DNA of 64,000 bases from DATARH01 sp035309005 (GTDB lineage Bacteria; Pseudomonadota; Alphaproteobacteria; ATCC43930; CGMCC-115725), in NCBI GenBank assembly GCA_035309005.1, contig DATGFP010000155.1, positions 23,792-87,791 on the forward strand, written 5' to 3'. A program made the position numbers and the translations under genes. The stretch's first letter is position 1. Each line of letters begins with the position of its first letter. Under the pieces are notes generated by a model. It was not told the DNA's origin and made no database searches. It saw only the letters and a program-made list of their open reading frames with translations. Positions 17,712-27,230 of the stretch are shown here, piece by piece.

Positions 17712-19182
17712 TCTGACGGGCCCCTCCCTTCGACCCGTCTCCCCCCAGACGCCGCCTCCCGATCCCGAGATCGTCGGCCTTACTGCCGATTCGCGCCAGG
17801 TCAAGCCCGGGTTTCTCTTTGCCGCGCTGCGCGGCGCGCTGCGCGACGGCCGCGCGTTCGCCGGCGAAGCGGTCGCCAACGGCGCCGTCGCGATCCTGAC
17901 CGACGATCCGGCCGCCCTCGCGCTCGACCCGACCCAGACCCCGGGGCTCGCGATCATCGCCGACCCCAACCCGCCGCGCCGCGTGGCGCTGCTGGCGGCG
18001 AACTTTTACCGCCGCCAGCCGCGCACCATCGCCGCGGTCACCGGCACCAACGGCAAGACGTCGGTGGCGCATTTCACCCGCGAGATCTGGGCCGCCGCCG
18101 GGCATCGGGCGGCGAGCCTCGGGACGCTCGGCATCGTCGCGCCATCGGGGCGGCGCGCCGGCGCGCTGACAACCCCGGACCCCGTCGCGCTGCACCGCGA
18201 ACTCGCGGCGCTGGCCGCTGCCGGGATCGAGCATGCCGCGCTCGAAGCATCGAGCCACGGCCTCGCGCAATACCGCCTCGACGGCGTCAGGGTGGCGGTG
18301 GCGGCCTTCACCAACCTGACCCGCGACCACCTCGACTACCACGGCGACATGGCGAGTTACCGTGCCGCCAAGGAGCGCCTCTTCGGCGACCTCCTGGCGC
18401 CGGGCGGCGCCGCGGTCCTCAATGCCGACAGCCCGGAATTCCCCCGCCTGGCGGCGCTGTGCGGCGAGCGCGGCCACCACATCACCAGCTACGGCGAGGC
18501 CGCCGGAGCGGCGCTGCGCATCACGGATCGCGCGCCGCGCCCCGCCGGCCAGCGCCTCGCCCTCGAAATCTTCGGCGAGCGCTGGGAGGTTGAGCTGCCG
18601 CTGGTCGGCGCCTTCCAGGCGATGAACGTGCTGGCGGCCCTGGGGCTGGCGGTGGCGACCGGGGTCGCGCCGCAAGCGGCGCTGGCGGCGCTGCCGGGAT
18701 TGAGCGGGGTGCCCGGGCGGGTGCAATTCGTCGGCGAGAGCGCCGGCGGCGGCGCGGTCTTCGTCGACTACGCCCATACCCCCGACGCGCTGGCGACGGT
18801 GCTGGGGGCGCTGCGGCCGCACGCGCGCGGCCGCCTCGCGATCGTCTTCGGCGCTGGCGGCGACCGCGACCGCGGCAAGCGCCCGCTGATGGGCCGGGTG
18901 GCGCGCGAATTGGCCGACCGCCTCTACGTCACCGACGACAACCCGCGCGGCGAGGACCCGGCCCTGATCCGCCGCGCGATCCTCGCGGCGGCGCCGCGCG
19001 CCACCGAGATCGCCGACCGCCGCGCCGCGATCGCCGCCGCGATCGCCGAATCGCGCCCGGGCGATGTCGTGGTGATCGCCGGCAAGGGCCACGAGAGCGG
19101 CCAGATCGTCGGCGCCGAGATTCTGCCGTTCGACGATGTGGCGGTGGCGCGGGACGCGCTCGCGGCGGCGGCCGGCCGGTGA
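17698..19182 (+). CDS. murE: UDP-MurNAc-L-Ala-D-Glu:meso-diaminopimelate ligase
   Basis: MurE adds the third residue of the peptidoglycan stem. Motifs are TADSRQVKPGFLFAALRG near the N-terminus, the ATP loop GTNGKTS at about 116-122, and DNPR at about 414-417, the signature of meso-DAP-specific enzymes. VVIAGKGHESGQ occurs near the end. No ATG or GTG fits the N-terminus. The TTG at 17698 gives the family-like opening MRLTDL (Met for TTG) and a total of 494 residues, so it is preferred. It is followed by a 117-base gap where murF is usually encoded. Confidence 0.93.
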   Translation: MRLTDLTGPSLRPVSPQTPPPDPEIVGLTADSRQVKPGFLFAALRGALRDGRAFAGEAVANGAVAILTDDPAALALDPTQTPGLAIIADPNPPRRVALLAANFYRRQPRTIAAVTGTNGKTSVAHFTREIWAAAGHRAASLGTLGIVAPSGRRAGALTTPDPVALHRELAALAAAGIEHAALEASSHGLAQYRLDGVRVAVAAFTNLTRDHLDYHGDMASYRAAKERLFGDLLAPGGAAVLNADSPEFPRLAALCGERGHHITSYGEAAGAALRITDRAPRPAGQRLALEIFGERWEVELPLVGAFQAMNVLAALGLAVATGVAPQAALAALPGLSGVPGRVQFVGESAGGGAVFVDYAHTPDALATVLGALRPHARGRLAIVFGAGGDRDRGKRPLMGRVARELADRLYVTDDNPRGEDPALIRRAILAAAPRATEIADRRAAIAAAIAESRPGDVVVIAGKGHESGQIVGAEILPFDDVAVARDALAAAAGR

Positions 19183-19299
19183 TCCGCCGCCTCCTGTTGT
19201 CGCCCGCCGCCGGGCGGGCTATGCGTAACCCTCTCGGTCGCCTCGCGCCTTTCGTCGAGCGGCTGTGCCCGCCTTCGACGCCCTGCGGCGCGTGACCCC

Positions 19300-20385
19300 A
19301 TGCTTTATCTGCTGTTTTCGCTGTCCGATCAGTTTCACGCGCTCAACGTATTGCGCTACATCACCTTCCGCTCCGGCGGGGCGGTGGTGACCGCGCTCTT
19401 CATTAGCTTTGTCTTCGGCTCGCCCCTGATCGCCTGGCTCAAATCGAAGCAGGGCGAGGGTCAGCCGATCCGCACCGACGGCCCCGAGGGCCATCTGTTG
19501 CGCAAGAAGGGCACGCCGACGATGGGCGGCTTTCTGATCCTGATCGCGCTGACCGTGTCGGTGCTGCTGTGGGCCGACCTCGCCAACCCCTATGTGTGGA
19601 TCGTGCTGGCGATGACCGTCAGCTTCGGGCTGATCGGCTTTCTCGACGACTACCGCAAGCTGACGCGGCGCTCGCATCACGGCGTCCCGGGCCGCGTGAA
19701 GCTGCTCGGCGAGGCGCTGCTCGCGGCGCTCGCGTGTCTCGCGCTCGCCCACCTGATGCCGCCGCCCCTGGCCAACACGCTGGCGGTGCCGTTTTTCAAG
19801 AATGTGCTCCTCAACCTCGGCTGGTTCTTCCTGCCGTTCGGCCTCGTTGTCGTCACCGGCGCCTCGAACGCGGTCAACCTGACCGACGGGCTCGACGGCC
19901 TGGCGATCGGGCCGGCGATGATCGCGGCCGCCTCGTTCGCGATCATCGCCTACCTCGTCGGCAACGCGGTCTACGCCAATTACCTCCAGCTGCACCACGT
20001 GCCGCGAGCCGACGAATTGATGGTGTTTTGCGCCGCGATGGTCGGCGCCAGCCTCGGCTTCCTGTGGTTCAATGCGCCGCCCGCCAGCGTCTTCATGGGC
20101 GACACCGGCTCGCTCGCGATCGGCGCCGCGCTCGGCACGATCAGCATCGTGACCAAGCACGAACTGGTGCTGGCGATCATCGGCGGCCTCTTTGTTTTGG
20201 AGGCGGTCTCGGTGATCGTCCAGGTCGCGAGCTTCAAATTGACCGGCCGGCGGGTGTTCCGCATGGCGCCGATCCATCATCATTTCGAGCAGATGGGCTG
20301 GGAGGAATCGAAGATCGTGATCCGCTTCTGGATCATCGCGGTGATCCTGGCGATCGTCGGGCTGGCGACGCTGAAGCTGCGGTAG
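19300..20385 (+). CDS. mraY: Phospho-N-acetylmuramoyl-pentapeptide-transferase
   Basis: MraY transfers phospho-MurNAc-pentapeptide to undecaprenyl phosphate, forming lipid I. The protein has 361 residues and about ten membrane segments. Landmarks are the alphaproteobacterial opening MLYLLFSLSDQFHALNVLRYI, KKGTPTMGG (substrate motif), FGLIGFLDDYRKL with the Mg-binding Asp pair, NAVNLTDGLDGLA with the catalytic Asp, FMGDTGSLAIGAAL and MAPIHHHFEQMGW. The 117 bases upstream have only a short 24-codon frame (19220-19294). Confidence 0.97.
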   Translation: MLYLLFSLSDQFHALNVLRYITFRSGGAVVTALFISFVFGSPLIAWLKSKQGEGQPIRTDGPEGHLLRKKGTPTMGGFLILIALTVSVLLWADLANPYVWIVLAMTVSFGLIGFLDDYRKLTRRSHHGVPGRVKLLGEALLAALACLALAHLMPPPLANTLAVPFFKNVLLNLGWFFLPFGLVVVTGASNAVNLTDGLDGLAIGPAMIAAASFAIIAYLVGNAVYANYLQLHHVPRADELMVFCAAMVGASLGFLWFNAPPASVFMGDTGSLAIGAALGTISIVTKHELVLAIIGGLFVLEAVSVIVQVASFKLTGRRVFRMAPIHHHFEQMGWEESKIVIRFWIIAVILAIVGLATLKLR

Positions 20386-20392
20386 CGCGGGA

Positions 20393-21772
20393 ATGATCGT
20401 CGTCGACAGCTTCAGGGGAAGGCGCGTCGCGGTGCTCGGGCTGGCGCGCTCGGGCCGCGCCGCCGCCCAGGCGCTGGCGCTGGGCGGCGCCGCAATCGTC
20501 GCCTGGGACGACGACCCACGCGCGCGCGCCGCCGCTGGCGACACCCCGCTCGGCGACCTCGCGGCGGCCGACTGGCGCGACATCGCGGCCCTCGTGCTGT
20601 CGCCCGGCATCCCGCACACCCACCCGGCGCCGCATCCCGCGGTTGCGCTGGCGCGCGCCGCCGGCGTCGAGATCATCGGCGACATCGAGCTCCTCGGCCG
20701 GGCGCAGCCCGCGTCGCGCTTTGTCGGCATCACCGGCACCAACGGCAAATCGACGACGACCGCGCTCATCGGCCACATCCTCGCCGCCGCCGGCGCGCGC
20801 GTCGCAGTCGGCGGCAATCTCGGGACGGCCGCCTTGTCGTTCGAGCCGCTCGGAGCCGGCGGCACCTACGTCCTCGAATTGAGCTCGTTCCAGCTCGAGC
20901 TGCTCGCGAACCTCGCCTTCGATGTCGCGGTGCTGCTCAACATCACCCCCGACCACCTCGACCGGCACGGCGACATGGCGGGCTACATCGCCGCCAAGCG
21001 CCGCATCTTCGCCGGCCAGCGCGCGGGGGCGACCGCGATCATCGGCGTCGACGACGAAATCTGCCGCGGCATCGCCGCGGAATTGCGCAACGCGCCGGGG
21101 CGCGTGGTGCCGATCTCGGTGCGCGAGGCGGCGCCGGGCGGCGTCTATGTCGCGGCGGGGGGCCTCATCGATGCCACCGGGCCCGAGCCGGTGCGCGTCC
21201 TCGACCTCGCCCAGGCCGAGCGGCTGCCGGGCGCGCACAACTGGCAGAACGCCGCCGCCGCCTATGCGGCTGCACGCGCGCTCGGGGTCGCCAGCGAACA
21301 GGCGGCGCAGGCGATTCGCGCGTTCCCCGGGCTCGCGCACCGCCAGGAGCTGGTGGCGACGATCGCCGGGGTGCGCTTCATCAACGATTCGAAGGCGACC
21401 AACGCCGATGCGGCCGAAAAGGCGCTCGCATGCTATGAGGCAATCTATTGGATCGCCGGCGGGCTGCCGAAATCTGGGGGGATTGCGTCGCTCGCGCCGT
21501 ATTTCCGGCGCCTGCGGCACGCCTACCTGATCGGCGCCGCAACGGAGGAGTTTGCAGCGACGCTCGGCAGCTCGGTTCCATATTCGCGGTGCGGCGACTT
21601 GCCCGCCGCGGTGGCGGCCGCCGCCCACGACGCGCGCCGCGACGGCGTCCCGGGCGCGGTCGTGCTGCTGTCGCCGGCCTGCGCCTCCTACGACCAGTTC
21701 GCCAATTTCGAGGAACGCGGCGACTGCTTCCGCACTCTCGTCGCCGAGCTCGGCAAGGGGCCGCCGCGATGA
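20393..21772 (+). CDS. murD: UDP-MurNAc-L-alanine:D-glutamate ligase
   Basis: MurD adds D-glutamate to UDP-MurNAc-L-Ala. The sequence has the Rossmann-like opening GRRVAVLGLARSGRA, the ATP loop GTNGKSTTT starting at about residue 115, ELSSFQLE, NITPDHLDRHGDM, and later AHNWQNAAAAYAAAR, FINDSKATNADA and LLSPACASYDQF. Length 459 is normal. It starts seven bases after mraY and ends overlapping ftsW. Confidence 0.97.
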   Translation: MIVVDSFRGRRVAVLGLARSGRAAAQALALGGAAIVAWDDDPRARAAAGDTPLGDLAAADWRDIAALVLSPGIPHTHPAPHPAVALARAAGVEIIGDIELLGRAQPASRFVGITGTNGKSTTTALIGHILAAAGARVAVGGNLGTAALSFEPLGAGGTYVLELSSFQLELLANLAFDVAVLLNITPDHLDRHGDMAGYIAAKRRIFAGQRAGATAIIGVDDEICRGIAAELRNAPGRVVPISVREAAPGGVYVAAGGLIDATGPEPVRVLDLAQAERLPGAHNWQNAAAAYAAARALGVASEQAAQAIRAFPGLAHRQELVATIAGVRFINDSKATNADAAEKALACYEAIYWIAGGLPKSGGIASLAPYFRRLRHAYLIGAATEEFAATLGSSVPYSRCGDLPAAVAAAAHDARRDGVPGAVVLLSPACASYDQFANFEERGDCFRTLVAELGKGPPR

Positions 21773-22887
21773 TGTTCGCGCGGATCGACCAGAGGCCGGT
21801 CGCCCGCTGGTGGTGGACGGTCGACCGCTGGAGCCTCGGCGCGCTCATTCTGTTGATCGGCTTCGGCTCGGTGATGAGCATGGCGGCGAGCCCGGCCGTC
21901 GCGGTGCGGCTGGGCTACGCGCCCTTGCATTTTGTCGACCGCCAGCTGATGGCGGTGCCGCTCGCGCTCCTGGTGATGTTCGGGGTCTCGCTGCTGCAGC
22001 CGAAGACGGTGCGGCGGGTCGCCTTCATCGGCTTTGCGGTCGCGCTGGCGCTGCTCGCCTTGACCTTCCTGATCGGCGTCGAGGTCAAGGGCGCGCGGCG
22101 CTGGATCGATTTTCCGGGCGGCGCGCTGCAGCCCTCGGAATTCGTCAAGCCGACCTTTGCCGTCGTCGCCGCGTGGCTCTTTGCCGAGCAGAAGGAGCGC
22201 CCGCGCTTTCCCGGCAACGCGATCTCGATCGGCCTCTTTGTGCTGCTCGTCGCGATGCTGTTGAAGCAGCCCGATTTCGGCATGGCGGTGGTGGTCGGCG
22301 CGGTGTGGTTCGCGCAGTTCTTCCTGGCCGGGCTGCGGCTCTACTGGGTCGGCAGCGGCGCGCTGGCCGGGCTCGGCGGGCTGGTCGGCGCCTATCTCTG
22401 GCTGCCGCACGTCACCAGCCGGATCAACCGCTTCCTCGATCCGGTCGCCGGCGAGAACTACCAGATCAACCGCTCGCTCGAAGCCTTCGCCAATGGCGGG
22501 ATGTGGGGCAGGGGGCCCGGCGAGGGCACCGTCAAGGACGTCCTGCCCGACGCACACGCCGATTTCGTCTTCGCGGTCGCGGGCGAGGAGTTTGGCCTCA
22601 TCGTCTGCGTGCTGATCGTCGGGGTCTTTGCCTTTATCGTGCTGCGCGGCTTTTCGCGGCTGCTGCAGGAGGGCAATCTGTTCGTATTGCTGTCGGCGAC
22701 CGGGCTGCTCATTCAGTTCGGGCTGCAGGCGGTCATCAACATGGCGTCGACCTTGCACCTGATCCCGACCAAAGGCATGACCTTGCCGTTTGTCTCCTAT
22801 GGCGGCTCATCGATGCTGGCGCTGGCGCTCGGCATGGGGATGCTGCTGGCGCTGACCAGGCGCCGCCTCGGCGGGAGCGAATTGTGA
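21769..22887 (+). CDS. ftsW: Peptidoglycan glycosyltransferase FtsW
   Basis: FtsW is the SEDS-family polymerase that makes septal glycan strands together with FtsI. The protein has 372 residues and about ten membrane helices, with FPGGALQPSEFVKP, AGENYQINRSLEAFANGG, LPDAHADFVFAVAGEEFG, and the C-terminal LIPTKGMTLPFVSYGGSS, all hallmark SEDS motifs. Two ATG codons in tandem (21769, 21772) begin it; the first overlaps the murD stop in ATGA. It overlaps the murG GTG start. Confidence 0.97.
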   Translation: MMFARIDQRPVARWWWTVDRWSLGALILLIGFGSVMSMAASPAVAVRLGYAPLHFVDRQLMAVPLALLVMFGVSLLQPKTVRRVAFIGFAVALALLALTFLIGVEVKGARRWIDFPGGALQPSEFVKPTFAVVAAWLFAEQKERPRFPGNAISIGLFVLLVAMLLKQPDFGMAVVVGAVWFAQFFLAGLRLYWVGSGALAGLGGLVGAYLWLPHVTSRINRFLDPVAGENYQINRSLEAFANGGMWGRGPGEGTVKDVLPDAHADFVFAVAGEEFGLIVCVLIVGVFAFIVLRGFSRLLQEGNLFVLLSATGLLIQFGLQAVINMASTLHLIPTKGMTLPFVSYGGSSMLALALGMGMLLALTRRRLGGSEL

Positions 22888-24005
22888 GCGGCGCGCCCGG
22901 CGCCACCTTCGTGCTGGCGGCCGGCGGCACCGGCGGGCACCTCTTCCCGGCCGAGGCGCTCTCCGCCATCCTGGTGGGGCGCGGCGCCCGCGTGACGCTC
23001 GCCACCGACCGCCGCGGCGACGCCTTCGCCGCCGCGGTGCCGGGCGTCGCGGTGACCCAGATCTGGGCCGGCCAGCTCGGCGGCGGCGCGCTGCACAGCG
23101 CCTGCGGCGTCGCCGGGATCGCGCTCGGCATCGTCCAGGCACGCCGCCTGCTGCGCCGGCTCGCCCCGGCCGCGGTCGTCGGCTTTGGCGGCTATCCCTC
23201 GCTGCCGACGATGCTGGCGGCGACGCAGCTCGGCTTGCCGACGATGATCCACGAGCAGAACGCGGTGCTCGGCCGCGCCAACCGCCTGCTGGCGCGCCGC
23301 GTCGGCCGCATCGCCACCGGCTTTGCCGAAACCGCCGGCTTGCGACCGGCCGACCGCGCCCGCGCGGTCTATACCGGCAACCCGGTGCGGCCGGCGATCC
23401 GCGGCGTCGCGCGGATCCCCTACCGGCCGCCCGAAGCGGGCCGACCGGTCGAGCTCCTGGTCTTCGGCGGCAGCCAGGGCGCGCGCATCTTCGCCGATCT
23501 GGTGCCGCCGGCGCTGGCGGCGCTGCCGTCCGAGCTGCGCGCCGCGCTGAGGGTCAGCCAGCAGGCCCGCCCGGAGGATTGCGAGCGCGTCTCGGCGCAC
23601 TTCGCCGCCGCCGGCATCGCCGCCGAAATCAGCAGCTTCTTCAAGGATGTGCCGGAGCGGCTGGGGCGCGCCCAGCTGGCGATCTGCCGGGCCGGCGCCT
23701 CGACCGTCGCGGAACTTGCCGCCGCCGGCCGCCCGGCGCTCTTGGTGCCCTACCCCTACGCCACCGCCGACCACCAATCGGCCAACGCCGCCGCCTTCGC
23801 CGCTGCCCGCGCCGGCTGGAGCGTCGCGCAGGGGGCGCTGACCGCGCCGATCCTAGCCGGGCTCCTCGCCGAGCGCCTCGCCGACCCCGCGGGCCTTGCC
23901 GCTGCGGCGGCGGCCGCCCGTCGCTTCGCCCCGGACGATGCGGCCGAGCGGCTCGCCGCGCTCGTCCTCGCGCTGGCACCGGGCGCCGCGGAGCGCGCCG
24001 CATGA
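22884..24005 (+). CDS. murG: UDP-GlcNAc:MurNAc-pentapeptide-undecaprenyl N-acetylglucosaminyltransferase
   Basis: MurG converts lipid I to lipid II at the inner face of the membrane. It is a GT-B enzyme with the N-terminal glycine-rich loop AAGGTGGHLFPAEAL, VVGFGGYPSLPT, IHEQNAVLGRANR and YTGNPVRPAI. The C-terminal domain has VFGGSQGARIF and ICRAGASTVAELAAAGRPALLVPYP, the UDP-GlcNAc site. The GTG start overlaps the ftsW stop (GTGA), giving 373 residues. Confidence 0.97.
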   Translation: MSGAPGATFVLAAGGTGGHLFPAEALSAILVGRGARVTLATDRRGDAFAAAVPGVAVTQIWAGQLGGGALHSACGVAGIALGIVQARRLLRRLAPAAVVGFGGYPSLPTMLAATQLGLPTMIHEQNAVLGRANRLLARRVGRIATGFAETAGLRPADRARAVYTGNPVRPAIRGVARIPYRPPEAGRPVELLVFGGSQGARIFADLVPPALAALPSELRAALRVSQQARPEDCERVSAHFAAAGIAAEISSFFKDVPERLGRAQLAICRAGASTVAELAAAGRPALLVPYPYATADHQSANAAAFAAARAGWSVAQGALTAPILAGLLAERLADPAGLAAAAAAARRFAPDDAAERLAALVLALAPGAAERAA

Positions 24006-25426
24006 GAACGCTCCCCTTGACGATCGGCCCCCTGCATTTCGTCGGGATCGGCGGCATCGGCATGAGCGGCATCGCCGAGGTGCTGCACAATCTCGGCTAC
24101 CGCGTGCAGGGCAGCGACCTCGCCGACAGCGCCAACACGCGCCGCCTCGAGGGGCTCGGCATCCGGGTCATGATCGGCCACGCGGCCGACAACCTCGACG
24201 CCGCCGAAATCGTCGTCGTCTCCTCGGCGGTCAAGCCCGACAACCCGGAGATCGTCGCGGCGCGGGCGCGCCGGCTGCCGGTGGTGCGGCGGGCCGAGAT
24301 GCTCGGCGAATTGATGCGGTTGCGCTGGTCGATCGCGATCGCCGGGACCCACGGCAAGACGACGACGACCTCGCTCGTCGGCGCGCTCCTCGAAGCCGGC
24401 GGGCTCGACCCGACCGTGATCAACGGCGGCATCATCAACGCCTACGGCACCAATACCAGGCTCGGCGCCGGCGACTGGATGGTGGTCGAGGCCGACGAAA
24501 GCGACGGCACCTTCACCCGCCTGCCGGCGACGATCGCGGTCGTCACCAACATCGACGCCGAGCACCTCGATTTCTACGGCGATTTCGCGACGCTGCAGCA
24601 GGCCTTCGAGAGCTTTGTCGGCAACATCCCGTTCTACGGCTTCGCGGTCTTGTGCATCGACCATCCGGTGGTGCAGGGGATGATCGCCCGGCTGCCCGAG
24701 CGCCGCATCCTGACCTACGGCTTCAGCCCGCAGGCCGATATCCGCGCGACGAACCTGCGGCTCGGCGGCGACGGCAGCCATTTCGACGCGATGGTCGCCG
24801 ACCGCGCCACCGGCGACGAGCGGATCATCGCCGATCTCTTCCTGCCGATGTTCGGCGAGCACAACGTGCAGAACGCGCTGACCGTGGTGGCGATTGCCGA
24901 GGAGATGGGGCTCGGCGACGAGGTGGTGCGCGCGTCGTTGCGCAACTTCAAGGGGGTGCGCCGGCGCTTTACCCGCACCGGCGTGTGGAACGGCGTCACG
25001 ATCATCGACGATTACGGCCATCACCCGGTCGAGATCGCGGCGGTCTTGAAGGCGGCGCGCGCGATCGTCGGCGGCCGGGTCATCGCGGTCGTGCAGCCGC
25101 ACCGCTACAGCCGCCTGGCGCATCTCTTCGACGGGTTCTGCACCTGCTTCAACGACGCCGACCAGGTGCTGGTCGCCGAGGTTTACGCCGCCGGCGAGGC
25201 GCCGCTCGACGGCGTCTCGCGCGAAGCCCTGGTGGCCGGGCTCGCGGCGCACGGCCACCGCAACGTCCAGCCGCTCGCCGCGCCCGAGGAGCTGGCGCCG
25301 CTGCTGCGCGAGATGACCCGGCCCGGCGATCTCGTGATCTGCCTCGGCGCCGGCTCGATCACCAACTGGGCCAACAGCCTGCCCGATGAACTCGCGGCGC
25401 TCGACGCCCGGAGCCGCGTCGCGTGA
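24002..25426 (+). CDS. murC: UDP-N-acetylmuramate:L-alanine ligase
   Basis: MurC attaches the first amino acid, L-Ala, to UDP-MurNAc. The sequence begins with FVGIGGIGMSGIAEVLHNLG, carries GTHGKTT from about residue 115, then EADESDGTF, NIDAEHLDFYG, FKGVRRRFTRTG, DDYGHHPVEI and QPHRYSR. These are all MurC hallmarks. The length is 474 residues. It overlaps murG and murB by 4 bases each. Confidence 0.97.
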   Translation: MRTLPLTIGPLHFVGIGGIGMSGIAEVLHNLGYRVQGSDLADSANTRRLEGLGIRVMIGHAADNLDAAEIVVVSSAVKPDNPEIVAARARRLPVVRRAEMLGELMRLRWSIAIAGTHGKTTTTSLVGALLEAGGLDPTVINGGIINAYGTNTRLGAGDWMVVEADESDGTFTRLPATIAVVTNIDAEHLDFYGDFATLQQAFESFVGNIPFYGFAVLCIDHPVVQGMIARLPERRILTYGFSPQADIRATNLRLGGDGSHFDAMVADRATGDERIIADLFLPMFGEHNVQNALTVVAIAEEMGLGDEVVRASLRNFKGVRRRFTRTGVWNGVTIIDDYGHHPVEIAAVLKAARAIVGGRVIAVVQPHRYSRLAHLFDGFCTCFNDADQVLVAEVYAAGEAPLDGVSREALVAGLAAHGHRNVQPLAAPEELAPLLREMTRPGDLVICLGAGSITNWANSLPDELAALDARSRVA

Positions 25427-26358
25427 GCGATCTCTTGCGGCGGCTGCCGAAGGTGCGTGGCCGGCTCGTCGCGGGCGCGCCGCTCGCGCCCCTGACGTGG
25501 TTTCGCGTCGGCGGTCCGGCCGAGGCGCTGTTCCGCCCGGCCGACGAAGCCGACCTTGCCGATTTCCTGCGCGCGCTGCCGGGCGACATTGCGCTGACGG
25601 TGATCGGCGTCGGCTCCAACCTCCTGGTGCGCGACGGCGGCATCGCCGGCGTCACGGTCCGGCTGGTGCCGGGGTTCGGCGACATCCGCCCGCAGCCCGT
25701 TGCCTGCGAAGTCCGCGCCGGCGCCGGCGCGCTCGACCGCACCGTCGCTCGCGCCGCGGCGCAAGCCGGCATCGCCGGGCTCGAATTCCTCTCCGGCATC
25801 CCCGGAACAATCGGCGGCGGCTTCCGCACCAATGCCGGCTCCTACGGCAGCGAATTCAAGGACGTGCTGGTGTCGGCCGACGCGGTCGACCGCGGCGGTG
25901 CGATGCATCGGGTCGAGGCCGCCGCGCTCGGGCTGTCCTACCGGCATGCGCAAATCCCGGCTGACTGGATCTTTACCGGCGCGCTCTTTCGCGGCAGCAG
26001 TGGCGACCCTGTCGAGATCAAGCAACGCATCGCGGAAATCCAGGCGGCGCGCGAAGCCTCGCAGCCGGTCCGCGCCCGCACCGGCGGCTCGACCTTCGCC
26101 AACCCGCCGGGCCACCAGGCGTGGCAGCTGATCGACCGGGCCGCCTGCCGCGGCCTTACCCGCGGCGGCGCGATGGTGTCGCAACAGCACGCCAATTTCC
26201 TGATCAACACCGGCAACGCCACCGCCGCCGATATCGAGGGCCTTGGCGAAGAGGTGCGGCGCCGGGTTTACGAGCGCTGCGGCGTCCGCCTCGAATGGGA
26301 GATCCGCCGCATCGGCGAGCCGCTCCCGGCGCGCCAGCTCGACGGCAGGGCGGCATGA
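25423..26358 (+). CDS. murB: UDP-N-acetylenolpyruvoylglucosamine reductase
   Basis: MurB is the FAD- and NADPH-dependent reductase that forms UDP-MurNAc. It shows LTWFRVGGPAE, VIGVGSNLLVRDGGI, GLEFLSGIPGTIGGGFRTNAG (FAD-binding domain), and late motifs GSTFANPPG, GAMVSQQHANFLINTGNATA with the catalytic region. The type I-like length is 311 residues. The GTG start overlaps murC. In related genomes ddl follows murB; here ftsQ overlaps the murB stop directly, so ddl is absent from the cluster. Confidence 0.96.
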   Translation: MSDLLRRLPKVRGRLVAGAPLAPLTWFRVGGPAEALFRPADEADLADFLRALPGDIALTVIGVGSNLLVRDGGIAGVTVRLVPGFGDIRPQPVACEVRAGAGALDRTVARAAAQAGIAGLEFLSGIPGTIGGGFRTNAGSYGSEFKDVLVSADAVDRGGAMHRVEAAALGLSYRHAQIPADWIFTGALFRGSSGDPVEIKQRIAEIQAAREASQPVRARTGGSTFANPPGHQAWQLIDRAACRGLTRGGAMVSQQHANFLINTGNATAADIEGLGEEVRRRVYERCGVRLEWEIRRIGEPLPARQLDGRAA

Positions 26359-27230
26359 GGGCGCGCCCCGGCCGCGCCGCCCCGCCGCGCAATAAACCGC
26401 CGCGCCGCCGCCGCCTCGCGCCCAAATTGCGCCGTGCGCTCTTGTGGGCGCTGCTGCCGGTGCTGGTCGCTGGCTGCTATGGCGCGGTGATGCTGAGCCG
26501 GCTGCCGCAGGGTCAGGCGCTGGTGGCAGCGGCCGGCGAGGCGGCGCTCGCCGCCAGCGCCCGGCTCGGCCTTGTCGTCGGCGACATCGAGGTCGAGGGC
26601 CGCGAGACCACCGACCGGGCGACGATCATCGCCGCGCTCGGCGCGGCGCGCGGCGCGCCGATCCTCGGGGTCAGCCCCGAGCGCGCCAAAGAGCAGCTGG
26701 AGCGCCTGCCCTGGGTGCGCTCGGCCTCGATCGAGCGCCGGCTGCCCGGCACGCTTTACGTTCGCCTGGTCGAGCGCCATCCGCTGGCGGTCTGGCAGCA
26801 CGACGGCAAGCAGGAGCTGATCGACCGCGGCGGCGAAGTCATCCCGGTCGGCGATCTCGGCCGCTTCGCGCGCCTGCCGACCGTGGTCGGGGCCGACGCG
26901 CCGGCGCATGCCACCGCGCTCCTCGCGATCCTCGCGCGCGAGCCGCAGCTCGCCGCCCGGGTCACCGCCGCGGTCCGGGTCGACGACCGCCGCTGGAATT
27001 TGCGGATCGACAACGCCACCGACGTGCTGCTGCCCGAGGACGACCCGGCCGCCGCCTGGGCGCGCCTCGCGGCGCTCGAACGCAGCGACGGCCTCCTGCA
27101 GCGCGACCTGCGCACGATCGACATGCGGCTGCCCGACCGCCTGGTGCTGCGGGTCGCCGAGCCGCTGCCCGGCGCCAGCGCGCCGGCAAAAAAGGCGCAC
27201 CCGCCGCATCCGCCGGGGAAGAGCACGTGA
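26355..27230 (+). CDS. ftsQ: Cell division protein FtsQ
   Basis: FtsQ is a bitopic divisome scaffold that recruits FtsB/FtsL. The 291-residue protein has an Arg/Pro-rich cytoplasmic head (1-28), a membrane helix (about 29-50), then a POTRA domain starting near GLVVGDIEVEGRETTDRATII and including LPWVRSASIERRLPGTLYVRLVERHPLAVW. The rest is the beta domain. The C-terminal tail is Pro/His/Lys-rich. The ATG overlaps the murB stop (ATGA), and the stop overlaps the ftsA GTG. Confidence 0.93.
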   Translation: MRARPGRAAPPRNKPPRRRRLAPKLRRALLWALLPVLVAGCYGAVMLSRLPQGQALVAAAGEAALAASARLGLVVGDIEVEGRETTDRATIIAALGAARGAPILGVSPERAKEQLERLPWVRSASIERRLPGTLYVRLVERHPLAVWQHDGKQELIDRGGEVIPVGDLGRFARLPTVVGADAPAHATALLAILAREPQLAARVTAAVRVDDRRWNLRIDNATDVLLPEDDPAAAWARLAALERSDGLLQRDLRTIDMRLPDRLVLRVAEPLPGASAPAKKAHPPHPPGKST

